From: Zymoseptoria tritici IPO323
Taxonomy: Eukaryota; Ascomycota; Dothideomycetes; Mycosphaerellales; Mycosphaerellaceae
Reading direction: 5' to 3'
Assembly: GCF_000219625.1 (NCBI RefSeq)
Contig: NC_018207.1
Location: 992,001 to 1,056,000 of the forward strand
Length of the DNA: 64,000 nucleotides
The position numbers and the translations under genes are program-made. Below, one piece after another: positions 43,275-53,900 of the stretch (position 1 is its first letter; every line of letters begins with the position of its first letter). The notes beneath the pieces were generated by a model. It ran no database searches, was not told the DNA's origin, and saw only the letters and a program-made list of their open reading frames with translations.

Positions 43275-44973
43275 TCATCGTCCGAAAAATTTATACTCCA
43301 ACCACCTCGCCGGCACATAACTCACCAACGTCACAACAAAACACATCTGATTCGACACATCCCCTCCACTCGTCCCAATCGTCCTCGCAATGGGCCCAAC
43401 AAACCACGTCTGCACCATCCCCAACACCCACACCACGACTCCCAACATAAACGCCATGAGTCCCGCCCACCCCACCGGCAATCTCGCCGGCGTATTCCAC
43501 CCGTCCAGATCATAGTTCGCAAAGTCACCTTTCCTGAAGACGAAGTGTTCGCTGAACACGATAACGAAGTAGCTCGTACACCAGTACCCCAGTAGACTAA
43601 GGAAGTTCTGCAGGTATGCGAGCAAGGAGTTGCGGCCAGCCAGCGCGAGAGCAATGATGACTCCGAAACAGGCGAGAGTCCAGAGAAAGCGTGGAACCTT
43701 GGCGAACGGCCGTGCGAATTGTTGGCAGGATAAGCCAGCGGAGTAGAGTGCTAGCACATTTGTGCCGATCACGGAGAGGACGAGGAGGACGAGGATGAAA
43801 CTTGCGAAGCCGGAGGGATGGAGGACGTCGGCGATGAGGTATCCGAGTCCTTGTTCTTCGTATGCAGTTTTCCATGATGGGTTGTTGTTCATGGCGGAGG
43901 AGACGACGCACCCGGCGACCATGCCGATGGATGTGGGCAGGGCGATTCCGAAGGTCGTCATGAGGAAGACTTTGGTGCGGGAGACGTCTACGGCATATTG
44001 GACGTAGTAGTCGGAGGCGATGGTGGCCCAGGCGGCGGAGGAGCCGTAGACTATGGCGAGCACGGAGAGGACTGCGCCGCTTAGGTCTGCGCCGGTCAGG
44101 GAGGAGGGAGTGCTGTTGTCGGCGTGGGGACCGACTTGGCCGAAGATGATGAGGAAGACTATGAGATATATGCTGTGATCGTGGAGTCAGCAAGTTGTCT
44201 GGCGACGAGTGTGGCGGACCCTCGACTTACAACCATGCGTACTTCTCATACACCAGAATCGCTCGCAGTCCGATGAAGCTAATCACCAGACTGCAAGTAG
44301 CGATGATGATGATCCCCACCACAACCGAGACCCTCCCGTTCGAGACTGCCGTCAACGCAAGTCCACCGGTGATACACCCCGCCGCACTCCAACCCAACTG
44401 CTGAATCGTATTCAACGCCGCGACGATCTTATTCGGGTACCACCCAAAGCTATACCGCGATATCGAAATCTGTCGCAAACCGGTCGGCGCACCCATCGTC
44501 GCACAGAAGCCAGACACGGCGCCACCGAGCAACGAGCCGAAGACGGTGATCAAGATCGACTGCCTGAGACTGAGACCGAATTGCCAGCCGATGAATCCCG
44601 TCGCGAAACAGCTGATGTTCATGGTTCCGGAGGTCCAGATCAAGGCCATGTTCAGTTGGGCGTGCCATGGTTGGGGTCTGCGGTCTTCGGGCAACTTGCG
44701 GTCGATGGCTTCGGATTCGACGCCTAATCTTCGATCGAGCGTTGCTTCGATGTTGCGTAGACGGGAGAGGATGCTGGTATGTGGTTGAATGTGAGACTCC
44801 AAGCCATTGTTGCTTGAAGACGCGTCTCGGGAGTGGATTGTCCTCGAGTCGAATCGGGTGGCTTCGAGTTTCTCTTGTGTTGTTAGAGGTCGTTGTGGCA
44901 ATTGTGAAGGTGCCTCGGTAATGATCTCTTCAGCGAGGCCATGTTGTTTCTCCTCGTCCCAAGACATGGTCAA
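43275..44973 (-). CDS. NCS1-family nucleobase/cytosine permease (Fcy-type)
   Basis: Exons 44973-44231 and 44172-43275 with a 58-bp intron (GTAAGT...ATCACAG) give 546 aa. The N-terminal 110 residues are cytosolic and polar. About 12 membrane segments follow, beginning M-N-I-S-C-F-A-T-G-F-I-G-W-Q-F-G-L. N-M-A-L-I-W-T-S-G-T-M-N, G-A-P-T-G-L-R-Q-I-S-I-S-R-Y-S-F-G and S-D-Y-Y-V-Q-Y match the fungal purine-cytosine permease group (Fcy2/FcyB-like proton symporters). Substrate cannot be read from sequence. It is divergently paired with the FAD oxidoreductase gene (386-bp gap), so co-regulation is possible but not shown. Confidence 0.88.
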
Positions 44974-45359
44974 GTGTTGTTGTTCTTGTTGCTATCAACC
45001 CTCGTATCGGTTGAGAAGTTGTACGAGGGAGATGAGGTCGAGTCCGACATTCGGATCAAAACACGGCGGTGCGGTCGGCTTCACTCACTCGGGCCTAGAT
45101 CCTGGTCTAGTGCGGGGACAAGGATGGAAGGAGCTGTGCCTGTTTCTGGTTAGATCCATCTGGTCTCGGCATGAACCTAATCTGTGTCACGTCGGCAATC
45201 GGACGCGATCCACGTCGTCATCAAAAATGCCCTGGTCATGATGATTTCTAACGATGGGCGTGTCTCGACGTGTGCATTCCATCCCTCTTATAGTCGTGTG
45301 AGTGCGTACGAGGGGCGTCTCATTCTCCCAGCGTCCAGTCTGAGCTTTCACCTCCGGAC

Positions 45360-47227
45360 ATGACCGACAACAGCAATCCCTTCCTCGACCAGCAGCAGCA
45401 GGAACCCGCTCAGACGAGCTTCGACATGAGCAACAAGATGGAGGGACAGGAGAAGAGGAAGAAGAGAGTTTTGATTGTGGGAGCTGGTGCTGCTGGTATG
45501 TTCAACAAAATGTACCAATCTCGATATACCCCTGCTGACGATCATGTCTTTCTCCAGGCATGTCCTGCGCCCACCATCTCGCCAATCATCCCGATCAATT
45601 CGACATCACCCTCGTCGACGCCGTCGACTACTGTGGTGGCCAGGCCTACGCCATTCCGATCGACAAGGAAAAGACAGGAGCATCATGGCTCAATCAGGGA
45701 GTCCAGGGAGGCTCGTACATCTTCCACCACACCATGACCATGTTCGCTCGCAATGGCTTTCGTGCGGATCCCGTCAAGTTGCAGGTCTCCTTCGGCAAGG
45801 GCGAGCAGTTTTGGAGCAATGTATACCCGACAAAGATGTTGAAGAAGCATGCCAAGGAGGTTCAGCGATTCTTCAAGATGTTGAAGATCGTTCGCATGTT
45901 TGAGATATTCTTCGCTTTGATGCCCATCAAGGTTTTGGTCAAATTGTTCCGGTTTTCGGAGGAGTTTGCCAACGTGGTGGCACTGCCCATGATCGCTCTC
46001 TTCCTCGGAACTGGAAACTATACACCAGAAGTGCCTACGATGGTGCTGGAGAGACTGTGCACAAGTCCTACTTACGGCATGTGGTACCCTCCAGACAAGA
46101 ACAGCATTGCGTCGAATCTGCCTCCCATGATTGTGTTTCCCAACCTGTCCGAATTCTACCAAACCTGGAAGGACAACCTCATCAAGAAGGGCGTCAACAT
46201 CCGTCTCTCCACCGAAGTCACCCAAGTCGTCAAGCGAGACTCCACCGGCGTCGTCGTCAAAGTCATCCCTCGCACGAAAGTCGAAGACGGCCACAACCCC
46301 AACTCCGCCTGGACCGGCGCGACACCCCACGCCGACGCCTCCGCCCAGGAAACCACCGAAGAATACGACGAAATCGTCCTCTGCGTCCTCACCGACACAG
46401 CCAAACGCCTCCTCAAACCCACCATCACCAGCCTCGAATCCCGCATCCTCGGCTCCGCCAAATTCGCCAACGACATTACCGTCACCCACCAAGACACCGC
46501 TTACATGAAAAAGTACTACGAAAACTTCTACGACCCTTCCCTCGCCGTCGACGAGATCAACTCCCAAGACATGTCCGACCGCACCTCTTGGGCCAAAGAA
46601 AACTTCAAAGCAATGTACCTCATCCGCATGTACCAGCAAGACCTCACCAAACTGGAAATGTGCTTCGACTGCACGAATTACCAGTCCCAATTTCCGCCTG
46701 AAGTCCCTTTTGAAAACCACGTGTTCCAGACTATCTTCCTCAACAACGACCGCGACTCCCACCTCTGGACGAGAGACGAAATCGACAAGTCGAAAATCAT
46801 CCGCGAGGACTGGTGGCATCAACTCTGCCATTCCTGGACGCACTACCTCTTCGTCGTGCCCTGGATGTGGCTGCTGCAAGGAAAACGACACACCCGCTAC
46901 GCGGCATCCTGGACGCTCGTCAATGCCCACGAGGTGGCGTGTATATCGGGTATTTCCGCGGCGGTGAGTCTGGGCGCGACGTATCCCGAGGACTTGGAGA
47001 GGGATAAGTTTGCGTTTTTGGCTTTCAGGTTGTATTATCTGCTTTGCCATGGGAAGTGGTATAGTCGACGGGCAACGAAGGGTGGCAAGGGGGAGGGTGA
47101 AGGGAAGGAGTGGGCGCAGGGGAATGAGTATGGGAGTACGTATGCGGGGCCGGGTGTGCAGACGAAGAGGGAGAGGGAGTTGTGGAGGGATGAGGTGAAG
47201 AAGGGGAGGAGTTTGGAGGGGTTTTAG
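45360..47227 (+). CDS. FAD-dependent amine-oxidase-like oxidoreductase
   Basis: Exons 45360-45495 and 45558-47227 join in frame (62-bp intron, GTATGT...CTCCAG) to 601 aa. The intron splits the dinucleotide fold V-L-I-V-G-A-G-A-A-G-M-S-C-A. F-D-I-T-L-V-D-A-V-D-Y-C-G-G-Q-A follows, with the acidic ribose-binding position at the end of the second strand. The middle carries I-F-P-N-L-S-E-F-Y-Q-T-W and a second nucleotide-related stretch (Y-D-E-I-V-L-C-V). The family is broad (NAD(P)-binding Rossmann/flavin amine oxidoreductase), and the substrate is unknown. The tail from about 550 is Gly/Lys/Glu-rich. No secretion signal. Confidence 0.85.
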
Positions 47228-47510
47228 ATGGGGCAAGGAGGATGAGTTGAGCTGGATGGCATTTGGAAATTGCGATATAATTGATACCATGTTTGGAGTT
47301 GTGAGAGTATTTACATGGTCTAATTCTCTCAAAACCGTGCGTCTATGTCGATGTCCGAACTATCGTTTGCATCTTGTCTTTTCCGCTTGATTGTCCCAGT
47401 CAGTTGTTCTCGTCCGCCACAACGTCCGATCCTCTGCCCGTGAATACTACAATACACAGGAGACAACCCGCATTCCATGCACTGTCTGGTAAACTGACCA
47501 TGACCTGGTA

Positions 47511-48743
47511 TCATCCTCCTCTTCTCCAGACTCGCACTCCCCTCCCCGACTGCAGAATCTCAACCCCACCGACCACCGTGCGATCAAGCTCTACTCCAGC
47601 TTCCATGACCGAACCACGATGCGCCGCAAGGCGATCAGATCCGAGCTGATGAGGAGAAGATATGGTCGAGCCAGGGTGCTCGTTAGATTGTGTAGCGATG
47701 GCGTACGAGGATTCAGACGCCAGGTGAGTGTGGTATGACGGAGATGAAGACATTGCAGAGGGCGAAGACGGCGAAGTCGATGTGGAAGAGGGCGTGTTGG
47801 GTCGTTGTGGAGGTGGAATCACTTCTCGATGGCTGGAGTGGCGACGACGACCGTGAGCGTAGGCCTCGTAATGATCAAGCTGGCGAGCCTGCAAGGTGAT
47901 GAGATGATCCCTATCGGCGACTGCAACGTACAGCTGGGTGATGAGATGATCCTGCGTGGCGATGATCTCGTTGTCTCGGTCTTGTTGAGATGGTTGTTGC
48001 GAGTCAGGCGAGGCGGCAGCACCACCGTGCGTGGAGGATTCCGAGGCAGCGGGAGAAGCGAGTTGCTGCTCCTCTCGCTCGCCATCGATTGCATGCTCGT
48101 GGGCAGCAGTGACCTCTTCTTGATTCTGGCTCTCGTATAGAGAGATGAAGGTTGCAGTGACCGATTCTTTGGCTTCATCGATGTTTGTTGGAGTCCCACA
48201 AGGTAGCTCAGCAATCTCACGCTCTCTCTCGCGCTCACGGGCGAGCTTGACGCACAGATCGCAATAGCATGGGCTCAATGGAGACGCCCAGCCAAGGGCT
48301 ATCTGGTTGGGTGAGGCGCCGTGACTGTCACGAAGACAGGCTTGTGGATGATTGCGGGATCCTGAGCTGATGGGATCTCCACGTCCTGCTCCAGGCCAGG
48401 TGAGACCGGATCTCAGAGCTGCAAATCGAGCACCGACGGTCTGAACGAGGGCTGTTCCCCAGCTTGAAAGCGAGCTGGCTTCGGAGGGATTCGGTGAGTT
48501 GTGGGTCTGAGTTCCTGGGGTTGACGAGGACAGTACTGTAGAAGGGGCGCTTGAGGCTGACTGGAGCGAAGCAGTAGATCGGACGGCCGAAGCAGGGGAT
48601 GAAGTCGACGCGTTCGAAGCGCTCGAGATGGGGGCTGGTAGAGAAGGAGAAGATGGAGCAGCAATGGGAGGAACCGCATGAGGACGATCAGAGGTGTGGC
48701 GAGAGGCAGGGAAGATCGTGATCTGGAGGAATGGTTCCGACAT
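47511..48743 (-). CDS. Hypothetical Ser/Pro/Gln-rich protein (410 aa)
   Basis: ATG 48743 (CGACATGTCG on the complementary strand: MSEPFLQITIFPASRHTSD) is preferred to the upstream ATG at 48869. Low-complexity Ser/Ala/Pro regions flank a central segment with S-P-C-Y-C-D-L-C-V-K-L-A-R-E-R-E-R-E-R-E (two Cys pairs, then a charged helix) and a likely coiled coil, H-L-I-T-Q-L-Y-V-A-V-A-D-R-D-H-L-I-T-L-Q. No family recognised. Overlapping opposite-strand frames are shadows of its repetitive codons. Confidence 0.55.
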   Translation of the reverse strand: MSEPFLQITIFPASRHTSDRPHAVPPIAAPSSPSLPAPISSASNASTSSPASAVRSTASLQSASSAPSTVLSSSTPGTQTHNSPNPSEASSLSSWGTALVQTVGARFAALRSGLTWPGAGRGDPISSGSRNHPQACLRDSHGASPNQIALGWASPLSPCYCDLCVKLAREREREREIAELPCGTPTNIDEAKESVTATFISLYESQNQEEVTAAHEHAIDGEREEQQLASPAASESSTHGGAAASPDSQQPSQQDRDNEIIATQDHLITQLYVAVADRDHLITLQARQLDHYEAYAHGRRRHSSHREVIPPPQRPNTPSSTSTSPSSPSAMSSSPSYHTHLASESSYAIATQSNEHPGSTISSPHQLGSDRLAAHRGSVMEAGVELDRTVVGGVEILQSGRGVRVWRRGG

Positions 48744-49145
48744 GTTGGTGATCAGCCCAATGGAAGGAATTATTGGTCTTGTCGATTCTGATCTTGGTAA
48801 AAATTGTTTGATGATGGTATGTTTGCTTCGATAGTCGTGCGGTGTGCTTGGAGGACGGATCGCTGGCAACGGGTGACAGTCTGGCGGTATAAGAACACTC
48901 GATCGTTCGTGCGAATCTGCATGTATGAGAAGTTTGTTTGCTGTGCATGCTCACGCAGGTCTCGCACAGCGGATTGAGACATGCAGAGGATCCGACTCTG
49001 TCGATGAGATTTCAATGCATGTTGCTGTTATGCATGCATGTCTCAGGTGTAATTATTCAAATCCCGTTCCCGTTGCAGTCCGCTCACAGAGCGGGATCTC
49101 TCCATTCCGTGAGTGCTGGTACCCGGTCGATCAGAGGCGAGTCTA

Positions 49146-50441
49146 TCATGGGTGGGACTTTTCCTGTTCGTTCTCCTCGCTCAGATATCGTACCATGTAC
49201 TCCGCAGCCAAGCCTGTGGAGATGGCTCCTCCAGTAAACCAGGCTCCCTTACGAAACCAAGCCCAGCAGTCCACCACGTCACTCAGATTGACCTTCCATA
49301 TCATGTAGCCTAATGTTGAGGCAGCTCCTCCAACAGCACCCACAAAGTAAGCCGGTCCCGCTCCAACCGCGACTCCAGCTGCTGCCAACAATCCCACTTG
49401 CAATGTTCCGACAGCCGACAAGAACATTTTCGCATTGGCTTCCTGCGCCAACGCAATGCTTTTGATGCCTGCCTTCGCATCGTCCCGAATATCCTGATAG
49501 GCGTAGATCATGTCGTAGACGACAGTCCAAGCGACGCAGCTTGAGTATAGACACGCCGCAGAGATGAAAGCTGGATTATTTGAGAGTAGGTCTATGCCCA
49601 GAGCTGGGAAGCCGACCATTGCACCCCATGAGAACGTCAGACCTAGCACGAATTGCGGATAATTCGTGACCCGCTTAGCCAGAGGGTATGCTGCCACCAA
49701 GGGAAGTGATGGAACGGCATACCAAAAGCAAGCAGCTGGAAGTTGAAGGAGTAACGCCAAGCCGGAGAACATTTGAAGACCAAGATACGGCACGGCTTGC
49801 TTGGGCGTAAGAGCTCCGCGAGCGAGAGGTCTAAGTCGAGTTCGGGCCACGTTCTTGTCGAGATTGCGATCCCACAGGTCGTTGATGGTGCATCCTGCTC
49901 CTCGCATGATCAGAGCACCGAAGAAGAAGATCGCAGCTGTGGAAACGACTGTGACTGGTGGAGCGATAGGACTGGCCAGTGGAGCGGCGAGGAGAGTTGA
50001 GAACAGACATGGCAGGAAGAGATAGTAGGTTCCGACTGGCTTGTCAAGGCGGATGAGTTCGGCGTAGGGTACGACGGAACTTGGAAGGTAGGATAGCAGT
50101 CCTGTAGTTGGTGGGCTGTAAGGAGAGACTTTGTCGTTCTCAGATGCTTTCTTCGAGGACGGTGTGATCGTCGTTGAGACGAATCGAAGGCTTTCCCTGA
50201 CATGTGATGGAAGTCTGCCCTTGAGAGCGAGCTCTTGCCGGTGGTTCGTTAGCAACGCCAATCGCGAAGCGGGCTTGAACAGTTGCAACACTCGTGGTTG
50301 TGATGATAATATCAGCGGGTCTGTCGATGTTAGCGTCGAAGTGAATGAAAGCCATTGGAAGTGAGGTTTACCAGCGCGTCTCATTCCACGACAGGGCAAC
50401 GAAGCCGGTGAGCGCGACATCGGCGCAACACGAGCAAGCAT
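49146..50441 (-). CDS. COQ2: 4-hydroxybenzoate polyprenyltransferase, mitochondrial
   Basis: UbiA-family enzyme of coenzyme Q synthesis in the inner mitochondrial membrane; it prenylates 4-hydroxybenzoate. 431 aa in one exon. The first 115 residues are Arg/Ser/Leu-rich and fit a mitochondrial presequence. R-L-D-K-P-V-G-T-Y-Y-L-F-L-P-C opens the catalytic domain. The two Asp-rich motifs are clear: N-D-L-W-D-R-N-L-D near residue 190, followed by R-T-R-L-R-P-L-A-R-G, and Y-D-M-I-Y-A-Y-Q-D-I-R-D-D near 310. Several membrane helices follow. It is divergent from the JmjC gene (473-bp gap). Confidence 0.94.
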   Translation of the reverse strand: MLARVAPMSRSPASLPCRGMRRAGKPHFQWLSFTSTLTSTDPLILSSQPRVLQLFKPASRLALLTNHRQELALKGRLPSHVRESLRFVSTTITPSSKKASENDKVSPYSPPTTGLLSYLPSSVVPYAELIRLDKPVGTYYLFLPCLFSTLLAAPLASPIAPPVTVVSTAAIFFFGALIMRGAGCTINDLWDRNLDKNVARTRLRPLARGALTPKQAVPYLGLQMFSGLALLLQLPAACFWYAVPSLPLVAAYPLAKRVTNYPQFVLGLTFSWGAMVGFPALGIDLLSNNPAFISAACLYSSCVAWTVVYDMIYAYQDIRDDAKAGIKSIALAQEANAKMFLSAVGTLQVGLLAAAGVAVGAGPAYFVGAVGGAASTLGYMIWKVNLSDVVDCWAWFRKGAWFTGGAISTGLAAEYMVRYLSEENEQEKSHP

Positions 50442-50914
50442 CGTGATGTTGTCTCCTCCGCCTCTCCTTCATCGCATTGATGCGAACATGTAAGTCAGAT
50501 GCGAACGAAAGAACATGCAGATCGCGCTTGCTGGTAAAAGATGCCGATCTCTAGTGTGGTTCTTGCCTGAGGCACACTTCGTGCCTGTCGAGGGTTCAAC
50601 CTCTACCTCCTAGCTTCGCAAACCATCGAGCTTCCACTACCTCCACTTCACTCTTTGCGCCCACCTCCCGCGCATTGCGCTCCGACTTCACAGTTTTGCA
50701 CCTGATAAATAAATCAGGCTGCTCTCACCGCCGTGCGCTCTCGCAGAAGTCGTGCGCCGTTACTGCAACGCTGTCAAGATCCGACCGCGTTGGCGACTGC
50801 ACGCGACTGAGCGACACACCAGACGCCGCGACTTCAAAGAGTCGCTCCAGCCGCCCGCTCTCACACGATCGATACCATTTCTAGTCATATATCGATCCAC
50901 GTCACACCGCCATC

Positions 50915-53900
50915 ATGCCGGCCCAACGCCCTCGCGCGTCGTTCGAGCCGATCGCACCCGACTTCAACCTGAAAGCCCTTGTCGAGCAGACGCCCAACTT
51001 TTCCTATGTCGACCGGATCAGCTGCGATATGATTGAACAGCAGGGTATGGCCGCATTTGAGAAGCTTGTCACGCTGCATGTCATCGTCGGAGGAAAGCCG
51101 CTTGTCATCGACAACTTCGAGGAGCGATTGGATCCTTGGACCTTCACCCCAAAGTGGCTGCGAGACAACTGCGGAGACAAGGTTGAGAACGCACGCAACT
51201 TGACAGCAAAAGAGAATCTGCCTCTGACCATGGCCCACTACTTGAACAACATGGGCTTATTGACTAACCAATTCTTTGACAAGCCCGGCGCATACAAGGA
51301 AAAGGGAAGGCAAAGAGTCTACCTGAAGGATATTGATTGCCCTGGGGTATGGTGGGACAAGTTGAAAGAGCACATCCCAGCGAATTTGTCATATCTCAAC
51401 GACAGCACGGGCGAGGTCGGTGGCCCAGGTGCTGTACCGGACAACAATGTGCCAGGTCGACGACTCGGCAAGGGCATTGCAAGAGCTGGCGATTTAATGA
51501 GCTCTCTGCCGCCGGACATGCGCGCAGAGAATCTGATGTGCTACATTGGTCACGAAGGAACCTACACGCCATCACATCGGGAGATGTGCGCTTCACTTGG
51601 ACAGAACATCATGGTCGAAGCGTCGAATACCGTCTCCGATGAGGGAAAGGCGGAGAAGCCTGGCTCGTCCATTTGGTTCATGACGGAGTCAAAAGACCGG
51701 CATCTCGTGTCTGAGTATTGGCTCAGTGTTCTCGGTCACGACATTGAAGTCGAGAACCACTTTGCGCAAGTCGTGGCCTGGAAGAAAGCCCCATTCAAGG
51801 TCTACGTCGTGGAGCAACGACCTGGAGATTTCATTCTTATCCCGCCGTTGGCGCCGCACCAAGTCTGGAATCGAGGCACTCGCACCATGAAGGTGGCATG
51901 GAACCGCACCACGGTGGAAACGCTCGAGATGGCGATGAACGAAGCGCTCCCACGCAGTCGCATCGTCTGCCGCGAAGAGCAGTATAAAAACAAAGCGATT
52001 GTCTACTACACTCTTCAGAAATATGCCTCGCTCCTGACGCTCGCCATGACTCAGGCAAAGCGCATGCCTCCGGACGCCGCAAGCCAACTGCTCTATACTG
52101 GAAAAGTCAAACAGCTCATCAAAGACTTCAAACGCTTGTTCGCACTTTACCGCCAGATCATGTTGAGCGAAATGTTTAATCCCGAGGATCGCGATGCTCC
52201 AAAGTCGTTGGAGTATCTGCCATTCGACTCGAACGTGACTTGCGCTTACTGCAGAGGCAACATCTTCAACCGATTCCTGACATGCGGGAACTGCAAGGAC
52301 TTGCTCGGACACCACACCGAGGACGGAGAAGGTGATCCTTACGATGTGTGCATGGACTGCTATACCATGGGACGATCATGCGCTTGCGTCAGTGGATTAC
52401 GATGGGTTGAGCAGTTCAGATGGAAAGAATTGCAGACCAAGTACGATGTGTGGCGTAAAATGATCATTGAGCTTGACCAAGGTCAAAACGCGAAGACTCC
52501 ACTGCCATTGATCGAGGAGCGCAGGAAACTTGGCAAGAAGACTCTTGCGGAAGTGTGCAAGGAGCAGCTGAAGCGTCGCCCATTCAAAGACGTCAAAAAA
52601 TCGGAAGAACCAAAGGACGATGATTCGTCCGACGAGGAAATCGTGGTTGGTGATGATGGCAAGGTCAGGAAGATTACCAAGAAGAAGAGCAAGACTTTTC
52701 TCAAGAACAACCTGCCATGCCACGTCTGCTGCCATCGGCATCCTACGTGGAAAATGGCGAAGTGTACGACTTGCGACCGCTCGTGGTGCTATGGCTCTCT
52801 TTTTCGCGGATGGGACAAGATGCCCATCGATATCATGGAAGATCCCGCTTGGGAATGCCCGCATTGTTTGGGTATCTGCTTCGCCGGCGCATGCAAGAAG
52901 GAAGGCAAAATGCAACCTTACGAGCCCAAGGGAACGCTGCTTGGCCACGACACGAAGAAGGTGGCAGATGCGCGCAGTGTTGAGGCTTTGGTGGACTTCA
53001 GCGTCAGCAACTTGAACTGGCTGAAAGACGATGCGCCCGAGAAGGCGACCGAGTCTCGTCGCTTCCAGAGAGCGAGAGAAGAGGCGAGAAGGAACAAGGA
53101 GAACGGCGACGTCGAAGTCGACGAGGATGACGATATGATCAATACTACTCAGGTCGAAATGGAATACTCGCCAACTGCAGACGCCATTGATCCGGCGTTG
53201 ATGAGCGGTGCCCTGCCTAACGAAGATGAGGAGGCAGCGTTGGCCAGACAGTTGCGAGAGGCCAACTCGTCTCTTGCGGCTCCCGCAGCACCGATGGCAT
53301 CTTCGTCGACAATACCAGAAGGTTACGCACCGCTTGCGCAAGCTGGCTACTCCGGATATGGAGCACCGCCTGCGACGATGTATCCTCAGCCAGGTGACGA
53401 TGATTCGTATCCATACCCAGGCGATGATCGTGACGACAGCGCCGATCCTCCCAACGGCGACGAGCTGCGACCATTCCGAAAGCGGAGCCGCGGTGACGGT
53501 GACGACGATGATTTCGAGGATATCAACATGTCCAAGGCTCCCAAGCAAAAGAAGCCCCGTCTCATGCAAGCTGGATTCCGTTCCTTCGACTTGGCAGAGT
53601 CTGCAGTTGGGGCTTCGGCTAGCAAAGCGAAGAATGAGGCACAACGTCAATTCGAGAAGGAGAAGGAGAGGAAGGCTTTGGAGAAGGCAAAGGCCGAAGG
53701 GCGATTCATCATGCTGCAGGCGGCTATCAAGGGCAAGAAACGAATCGTTAAGCTACCTATTTCGAGCGCGAGGCTTGCCCACGTCCTGGCGCAACAGACT
53801 GCTCTTGCTGCCCTCGCCGCACCCAGCGATGGAAATCAAGCGGACGCCGATGCCGAGCACGAAGATGTCGATGGCGGCGTTGCTGTAAACGAGGAAGAAG

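Noticed and set aside
45683..47332. 549-codon minus-strand frame opposite the FAD oxidoreductase
   Set aside because: Shadow of strong codon bias in the real gene; no motif, while the plus strand has a full FAD fold.
50580..50610. GGTTCAACCTC word resembling a tRNA B box
   Set aside because: No matching A box or cloverleaf arms could be found around it.
52397..53650. 417-codon minus-strand frame opposite the JmjC gene
   Set aside because: Antisense shadow; residues are repetitive and match no family.
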